From Desulfobacteria bacterium (GTDB lineage: Bacteria > Desulfobacterota > Desulfobacteria > Desulfobacterales > C00003060): DNA of 7,522 nucleotides. The notes below the pieces were generated by a model. The model made no database searches and was not told the DNA's origin. It worked only from the letters and a program-made list of their open reading frames with translations. The stretch is taken from NCBI GenBank assembly GCA_030145035.1, contig JAQYWL010000102.1, forward strand, positions 1-7,522. The letters run 5' to 3'. Shown here piece by piece: positions 5,473 through 7,522 of the stretch (within the stretch, counting starts at the first letter, position 1; every line of letters starts with the position of its first letter). The position numbers were made by a program, and so were the translations under genes.

Positions 5473-5670
5473 TTGGTTGGCGAGTGTAACTGTTGGCAAG
5501 TTGTATTTACCTGCGGGCTGTTGTCATACAATTTAACATATGCTAACTCTTTCTTAATCGAAAAGGGGGTAAAATCTCCAAAGAATAGGACCGCGATCAG
5601 AGCAATGGCAGATGAATTTTGGGAACATTTTCTTTGGTTAATGAAAACTGAAAATTTGAAAGGGAGATGA
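5473..5670 (+). CDS. Small hypothetical ORF upstream of the lipoprotein gene
   Basis: A 65-codon frame opens at TTG 5473 and ends at TGA 5668-5670, 6 bp before the lipoprotein ATG. It ends in ADEFWEHFLWLMKTENLKGR; an internal ATG at 5605 would give a 21-aa peptide. I recognise no domain. There is no clear Shine-Dalgarno for either start. The close spacing to the next gene is the main reason to keep it. A competing 22-codon ORF starts at ATG 5468 in another frame. It could be leader sequence with no product. Confidence 0.25.
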   Translation: MVGECNCWQVVFTCGLLSYNLTYANSFLIEKGVKSPKNRTAIRAMADEFWEHFLWLMKTENLKGR

Positions 5671-5676
5671 AAAAGG

Positions 5677-6210
5677 ATGAAACAGAAAAAAATCAAACCC
5701 ATCGGAGGGCTTGCGTTGTTGTTCTTTCTGGCCATGAGCGTGGGCTGCTCTGCAATCCGCACGATGACTTATAGTCCGATCACGGCAACCGTGAGCCCAA
5801 CACTTCACCCTACTATCAGGGTAGAACAAGCAATCTCTCCCCCACATGCGCTTCTTGTAACAGCGACGAAGCCAGGCCGGCTTGAATTTGTAAATGTTGA
5901 TCTACCGTTGCCACTGGGAACCGCGGCACCAAAAGTCGTGGGGGTGAAGGTCTGCTACCAGATTGAAGCATCAAATCCCGGCTCGACTTATATTACACAG
6001 ACCCGCTTGACTGAGATGACCACACCAAATGAAGCTCCTATCATGGTGGACGATCCTACCGATCAAACAGCGCTTGGGCCGACATGCTATGTTGTCGATA
6101 ACTTCTCGGTGTCTCCCTGTGGGTCAGTCGTGCTGGGCCTCGGGGTAGTATTTGGAAGTACTGATGATAAGATCCTGATAGGGGGTATCACCTTAATGTT
6201 TGGTCAATGA
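5677..6210 (+). CDS. Putative lipoprotein of unknown function
   Basis: A 177-aa exported protein. The N-terminus is a lipoprotein signal: basic MKQKKIK, a hydrophobic core (about 9-20), then SVGC with Cys24 as the probable lipidated residue. Ser at -3 is unusual, so the lipobox is acceptable rather than ideal. The mature part is rich in Thr, Pro, Val and Gly with alternating hydrophobic residues, suggesting a beta-sandwich, and has three further cysteines (93, 137, 148). It ends in a glycine-rich hydrophobic stretch (SVVLGLGVVFG, then ILIGGITLMFGQ). I do not recognise the family. GGGAG at 5663-5667 lies far from the ATG, while AAAAGG abuts it. The ATG at 5668 opens a different frame without a signal, so 5677 is preferred. 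It appears to be a single-gene or leader-plus-gene unit. Confidence 0.85.
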   Translation: MKQKKIKPIGGLALLFFLAMSVGCSAIRTMTYSPITATVSPTLHPTIRVEQAISPPHALLVTATKPGRLEFVNVDLPLPLGTAAPKVVGVKVCYQIEASNPGSTYITQTRLTEMTTPNEAPIMVDDPTDQTALGPTCYVVDNFSVSPCGSVVLGLGVVFGSTDDKILIGGITLMFGQ

Positions 6211-6579
6211 GAGCACCCTACGTGGTCTGACCTTGGCAATCATCGTACTTATCTGATGCGTGACTAGACGATTACTGCTATAACGCTAACCTTTTGAAAA
6301 AGCTCACTTTTTTAGGTTGCTGAATGAGATCTTGACTTTTGCCCAGGGAAAGCACCTTATCCTTGGGTCAACACAGTCCGACTCCAGCCTGAATTTTTCG
6401 GTCTCACGCCTGATAACACCCATTGAGAATATCGGTTGACCGAAATCTGGAGAAAACAGACGCTGTCCCTTGTAATTTCAATCGATCAGGGCAATAGCCT
6501 CTGTGACCCCGGCATCCTTCACAAGCCCTCTAGCCCAGCAAAGTAACCTTGAACTACAAAATATGGCCAAGCTTTTTCT
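6211..6579. other. Intergenic stretch without a supported gene
   Basis: I see no convincing ORF on either strand. Apart from the hairpin at 6288 it holds two inverted repeats: CCCAGGG (6342-6348) with CCTTGGG (6361-6367), seven pairs with one G-T; and TTTCGGTC (6396-6403) with GACCGAAA (6438-6445), perfect over 8 bp. They could be operators or RNA stems, but neither sits next to the promoter at 6580. A 10-mer CACCCTACGT at 6214-6223 matches the edge of the REP at 4040-4049. Confidence 0.5.
6288..6318. terminator. Weak terminator-like hairpin after the lipoprotein gene
   Basis: AACCT (6288-6292) pairs with AGGTT (6314-6318). Inside, AAAAAG (6297-6302) pairs with CTTTTT (6307-6312) around CTCA. 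The A/T-rich stem could act in either direction, but no T-run follows it on the plus strand. It lies 78 bp after the lipoprotein stop. Confidence 0.3.
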
Positions 6580-6608
6580 TTGACACACTACTGTATTTTC
6601 CCTATACT
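6580..6608 (+). promoter_or_regulatory. Near-consensus sigma-70 promoter
   Basis: TTGACA (6580-6585), exactly 17 bp, then TATACT (6603-6608): a perfect -35 and a -10 with five of six consensus bases. Transcription would start near 6614-6616, leaving a leader of about 40 nt before the DUF4412-like gene. This is the best promoter in the window and implies strong, largely constitutive expression. Confidence 0.85.
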
Positions 6609-6644
6609 CGCCCCACAAAAAAGCAAGTCCATATCAATTAAAAG

Positions 6645-6651
6645 AAGGAGG
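6645..6651 (+). promoter_or_regulatory. Strong Shine-Dalgarno AAGGAGG
   Basis: AAGGAGG lies 4 nt before the first ATG (6656) and 7 nt before a second in-frame ATG (6659). The spacing favours 6659 as the main start, which would remove one Met from the annotated product. Confidence 0.85.
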
Positions 6652-6655
6652 ATCT

Positions 6656-7249
6656 ATGATGAAGAGAACTCTTTTCGGGTGGATGATCGGGACCCTCGTT
6701 TTGTGCGCACTGGTTGTGTTTAGCAGTGTTGCCCTGTCTGCCGAATTCTCAGCTGACCTAATCCAGAAAACAGCCGGCATGACCACCAAGGGCAAAGTTT
6801 ATATAAAAGGCAATAAGATGCGTATGGAGATGGATACGCCTGCGGGCAAGTCCATCAACCTAATGGACATAGGTACAGGTTTGATGCAAATGCTCCAGCC
6901 CGAACAAAAAATGTATTTTGAAATGGAGACCCCTGAGGCTGGTGTTGTTAAGACCGACGAGGCGCTTGACAAAATTGCAGACAAAAAGCACGTGGGAACA
7001 GAGAAGGTGAACGGGTATAAATGCGACAAGTACGAGATCATTTACCATGATAGGAGCCTGGGTAAGATGAGCCAATGGTTTTCCAAGAAACTGAACTATC
7101 CCATTAAGATCATCTATAATGGGCCTCAAGGTGAGATGGTTGTCGAATATAAGAACATCAAACAAGGCAAGGTAGATAGCTCCCTGTTTGAGATTCCTCC
7201 CGGTTACGAGAAGATGAAAATCCCGGGCATGGGTCGCCCCTCTTATTAA
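6656..7249 (+). CDS. Periplasmic DUF4412-like protein
   Basis: A 197-aa exported protein with a Sec signal: MMKRTLFGW, a hydrophobic core (about 10-27) and probable cleavage after ALSA (residue 29). The mature protein follows the DUF4412 pattern: FSADLIQKTAGMTTKGKVYIKG then NKMRMEM (outer strand pair), KMYFEME, the central block GTEKVNGYKCDKYEI, SQWFSKKLNYPIKI, and the ending EYKNIKQGKVDSSLFEIPPGYEKM. This family is predicted to adopt a LolA/LolB-like or related curved beta-sheet, suggesting binding of a lipid or other hydrophobic ligand in the periplasm; no specific function is established. One Cys remains in the mature part, so no internal disulfide. It is monocistronic from its own strong promoter. 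ATG 6659 is an equally good start by Shine-Dalgarno spacing. No clear terminator follows. Confidence 0.9.
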   Translation: MMKRTLFGWMIGTLVLCALVVFSSVALSAEFSADLIQKTAGMTTKGKVYIKGNKMRMEMDTPAGKSINLMDIGTGLMQMLQPEQKMYFEMETPEAGVVKTDEALDKIADKKHVGTEKVNGYKCDKYEIIYHDRSLGKMSQWFSKKLNYPIKIIYNGPQGEMVVEYKNIKQGKVDSSLFEIPPGYEKMKIPGMGRPSY

Positions 7250-7392
7250 TGTCGTATGCCGTTTTGAGAATTGAGGACAGTTATGGATTCCTGCCTTAGC
7301 CCTTCTTTCTCGTCTGCACGAACGTCCCTGCCCTCGACCCTTAGATCACCTGACCCGTTTTTCCTGCAGTTTTTCCATCTTCTGGTATCCGA

Positions 7393-7522
7393 TCACATCT
7401 TTTTTTCGCACTTGTCGTGGGGGCCACAATTGCGGAGCGCAATCATGCCCGGCTCCGGACCGTATTCAAAGGTGAGTCTCAGGTTTTTTGTAGCGTAGGT
7501 GATGAATACATCATTTCCACCC
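7393..7522 (-). CDS. C-terminal fragment of an unidentified protein, possibly RelE/HigB-like toxin (partial)
   Basis: On the minus strand the frame is open from the window edge to TGA at 7395-7393, giving 42 residues. The sequence looks like real protein: NDVFITYATKNLRLTFEYG, then EPGMIALRNCGPHDKCEKKM at the end. The pattern N-x-R-h-T-F-x-[FY] followed by a short strand recalls the C-terminal beta-strands of RelE/HigB-type toxins, but this is recollection of pattern, not a match. After the TGA the same frame stays open for about 50 codons to TAA near 7250, with no recognisable content. No antitoxin gene is evident in the 143 bp between it and the DUF4412-like gene; the two genes converge. The start lies outside the window. 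Confidence 0.55.
   Translation of the reverse strand, partial: GGNDVFITYATKNLRLTFEYGPEPGMIALRNCGPHDKCEKKM

Noticed and set aside
5388..5762. 124-codon minus-strand ORF opposite the lipoprotein leader
   Set aside because: Its composition (Phe/Ser/Asn-rich, no motif) and its overlap with the lipoprotein signal region indicate a chance frame of AT-rich DNA.
6214..6223. CACCCTACGT as a truncated REP relic
   Set aside because: Only 10 bp match the REP edge and no hairpin arm remains, so chance cannot be excluded.
7271..7498. 75-codon plus-strand ORF at the right end
   Set aside because: It is antisense to the better-looking minus-strand fragment and to its downstream region, and is rich in Ser/Phe/Leu as expected for a shadow frame.

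Overview
The window looks like a bacterial chromosome segment, probably from an uncultivated Gram-negative lineage (Desulfobacterota- or Nitrospirota-like is a guess). The basis is a MacB-type exporter, an exported DUF4412-like protein, a probable lipoprotein and REP/RAYT repeats. The left end is visibly GC-rich. From about 1.8 kb onward the sequence is AT-richer, repeat-laden and sparsely coding, which is typical of an accessory or decaying region.

Layout: (1) 1-1823 holds the end of a two-gene ABC exporter operon, an ATPase cut by the window edge followed by a MacB/FtsX-type permease whose start overlaps the ATPase stop. (2) 1824-2569 has no gene but carries several kinds of repeat: 8-bp tandem arrays in opposite orientation at 1866 and 2303, a 15-bp direct repeat, a 12-bp tandem, and a symmetric 102-nt inverted repeat at 2339-2440. 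(3) 2570-3186 is a Cys-rich YkgJ-like protein gene, with a good Rho-independent terminator about 120 bp after it. (4) 3400-4047 is a RAYT (REP-associated Y1 tyrosine transposase) gene bracketed by two nearly identical REP hairpins in inverted orientation, each with GTAG on its outer side. (5) 4156-5076 is a reading frame for a protein with a Cys/His motif, a membrane segment, a coiled coil and a lectin-like domain; an in-frame TGA interrupts it inside the Cys/His motif. A weak small ORF and a hairpin follow. (6) 5428-6210 has a possible promoter, a doubtful small ORF and a putative lipoprotein of unknown function. (7) 6580-7249 is a DUF4412-like periplasmic protein behind a near-consensus sigma-70 promoter and a strong Shine-Dalgarno. 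(8) 7393-7522, minus strand, is the C-terminal end of an unidentified gene that may be a RelE/HigB-like toxin.

The genes do not form one pathway. Only the two exporter genes clearly work together. The most distinctive items are the self-contained RAYT/REP cassette, the TGA-interrupted gene just downstream of it, and the long symmetric hairpin in the gene-free region. I saw no CRISPR array, tRNA, rRNA or known defence system. Assignments come from motif recognition only; no database search was possible.
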